A stretch of 22,648 nucleotides of DNA from a bacterium. Its GTDB lineage: Bacteria > Patescibacteria > Paceibacteria > UBA9973 > UBA2103. The notes beneath the pieces are model-generated. The model was not told the DNA's origin, did not search any database, and saw only the letters and a list, made by a program, of their open reading frames with translations. Below are positions 22,155-22,648 of this stretch, piece after piece. The translations under genes were made by a program, and so were the position numbers. Location of the stretch: NCBI GenBank assembly GCA_021812925.1, contig JAKAMK010000005.1:1-22648 (forward strand), read 5' to 3'. Within the stretch, counting starts at the first letter, position 1, and every line of letters starts with the position of its first letter.

Positions 22155-22648
22155 ATGCGAATCGTCTTTACCGGCGGAGGCTCAGGCGGGCATTTCTATC
22201 CCATCATCGCCATCGCGGAGGCAGTGAACGACCTCTCGCGCGAGAAGCGGCTCGTCGAGCCGCAACTCTACTACCTGGCCCCGACGCCGTTCGACGAAGA
22301 GGCGCTTTTTGACAACAGCATCCGCTTCATCCGCATTCCCGCGGGGAAGCTCCGCCGCTACCGCTCGCTCGCGAATATTTCCGACAGCTTCATCACGTTC
22401 GTGGGCATCATAGCGGCGCTCCTCACCCTGTTCCGCCTCTACCCGGATGTCGTCGTCTCGAAAGGCGGGTACGCGAGCGTGCCCACGACCATCGCGGCGC
22501 ACCTCCTCGGCATTCCGGTCGTCATACACGAGTCGGATGCAAAGCCGGGCCGCGCAAACCTCATGGCGTCGAAATTCGCGAAAAAGATTGCCGTGTCGTT
22601 CGACAGCGCGGTCAGCTACTTCCCGAAAACCGCCGCGGGGCGCATCGC
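22155..22648 (+). CDS. murG: MurG GlcNAc transferase (3' end beyond window)
   Basis: The first ~164 codons of MurG are present, and the frame is open to the window edge. MurG converts lipid I to lipid II on the inner face of the membrane. The N-terminal Rossmann domain begins MRIVFTGGGSGGHFYPIIAI, with the glycine loop GGGSGGH (residues 7-13) for lipid I binding. Further on come VVVSKGGYASVP (usual VVGMGGYVSGP) and VIHESDAKPGRAN (usual HEQNAxxGxxN). Its own extended -10 box and leaderless spacing suggest separate control from ftsW. The UDP-GlcNAc-binding half lies outside the window. Confidence 0.94.
   Translation, partial: MRIVFTGGGSGGHFYPIIAIAEAVNDLSREKRLVEPQLYYLAPTPFDEEALFDNSIRFIRIPAGKLRRYRSLANISDSFITFVGIIAALLTLFRLYPDVVVSKGGYASVPTTIAAHLLGIPVVIHESDAKPGRANLMASKFAKKIAVSFDSAVSYFPKTAAGRI

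Noticed and set aside
1..22648. CRISPR arrays, insertion sequences, integrases or phage genes
   Set aside because: No direct repeats of CRISPR length, transposase or integrase motifs, or terminal inverted repeats flanking the accessory genes could be seen.

Overview
The window is a dense, GC-rich stretch of bacterial chromosome in which every gene I can support reads on the + strand. It carries conserved housekeeping genes: translation, chaperones, tRNA charging, chromosome segregation and the dcw peptidoglycan cluster. Several traits together point to a Patescibacteria (CPR) genome, probably a GC-rich parcubacterial lineage such as Kaiserbacteria: a cysteine-free L36, a short L13, an archaeal-type AspRS, a MraY with altered catalytic acids, near absence of Shine-Dalgarno (SD) sites in core genes, and no CCA encoded in the tRNA. 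The placement is inference, since no 16S is present. TGA is used as a stop, so this is not the TGA=Gly code of Gracilibacteria.

Layout. 1-4175: end of the spc/alpha ribosomal cluster (infA, rpmJ, rpsM, rpsK, rpsD, rpoA, rplQ, rplM, rpsI), closed by a strong hairpin terminator. 4173-8428: grpE, dnaK, an unknown anchored small protein and dnaJ. 8508-10889: a five-helix membrane protein and an ABC exporter. 10905-13304: tyrS, tRNA-Tyr and trpS. 13305-14690: two accessory transcription units, a 56-residue ORF and a dipeptidase-like (M19) protein that lacks part of its metal site. 14704-18868: archaeal-type aspS, pepA, scpA, scpB. 18872-22648: dacA, mraY, ftsW and the start of murG, which form a cell-wall synthesis and division block. 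No stretch over 300 bases lacks a gene.

The most interesting signal is in how expression is organised. At the head gene of many units a TAnnnT -10 box lies only 6-9 nt before the start codon (grpE, ABC exporter, tyrS, trpS, aspS, scpB, murG), so these mRNAs should be leaderless or nearly so. Terminators run directly into the next promoter, with the T-tract or hairpin supplying part of the -35 box. Three accessory genes (6873, 13371, 13663) instead have conventional 25-35 nt leaders with strong SD sites, TGA stops and their own terminators, as expected for acquired cassettes. Five intergenic or leader regions carry in-phase degenerate 7-nt tandem repeats with a CCTA/TAGG core that no standard feature explains.
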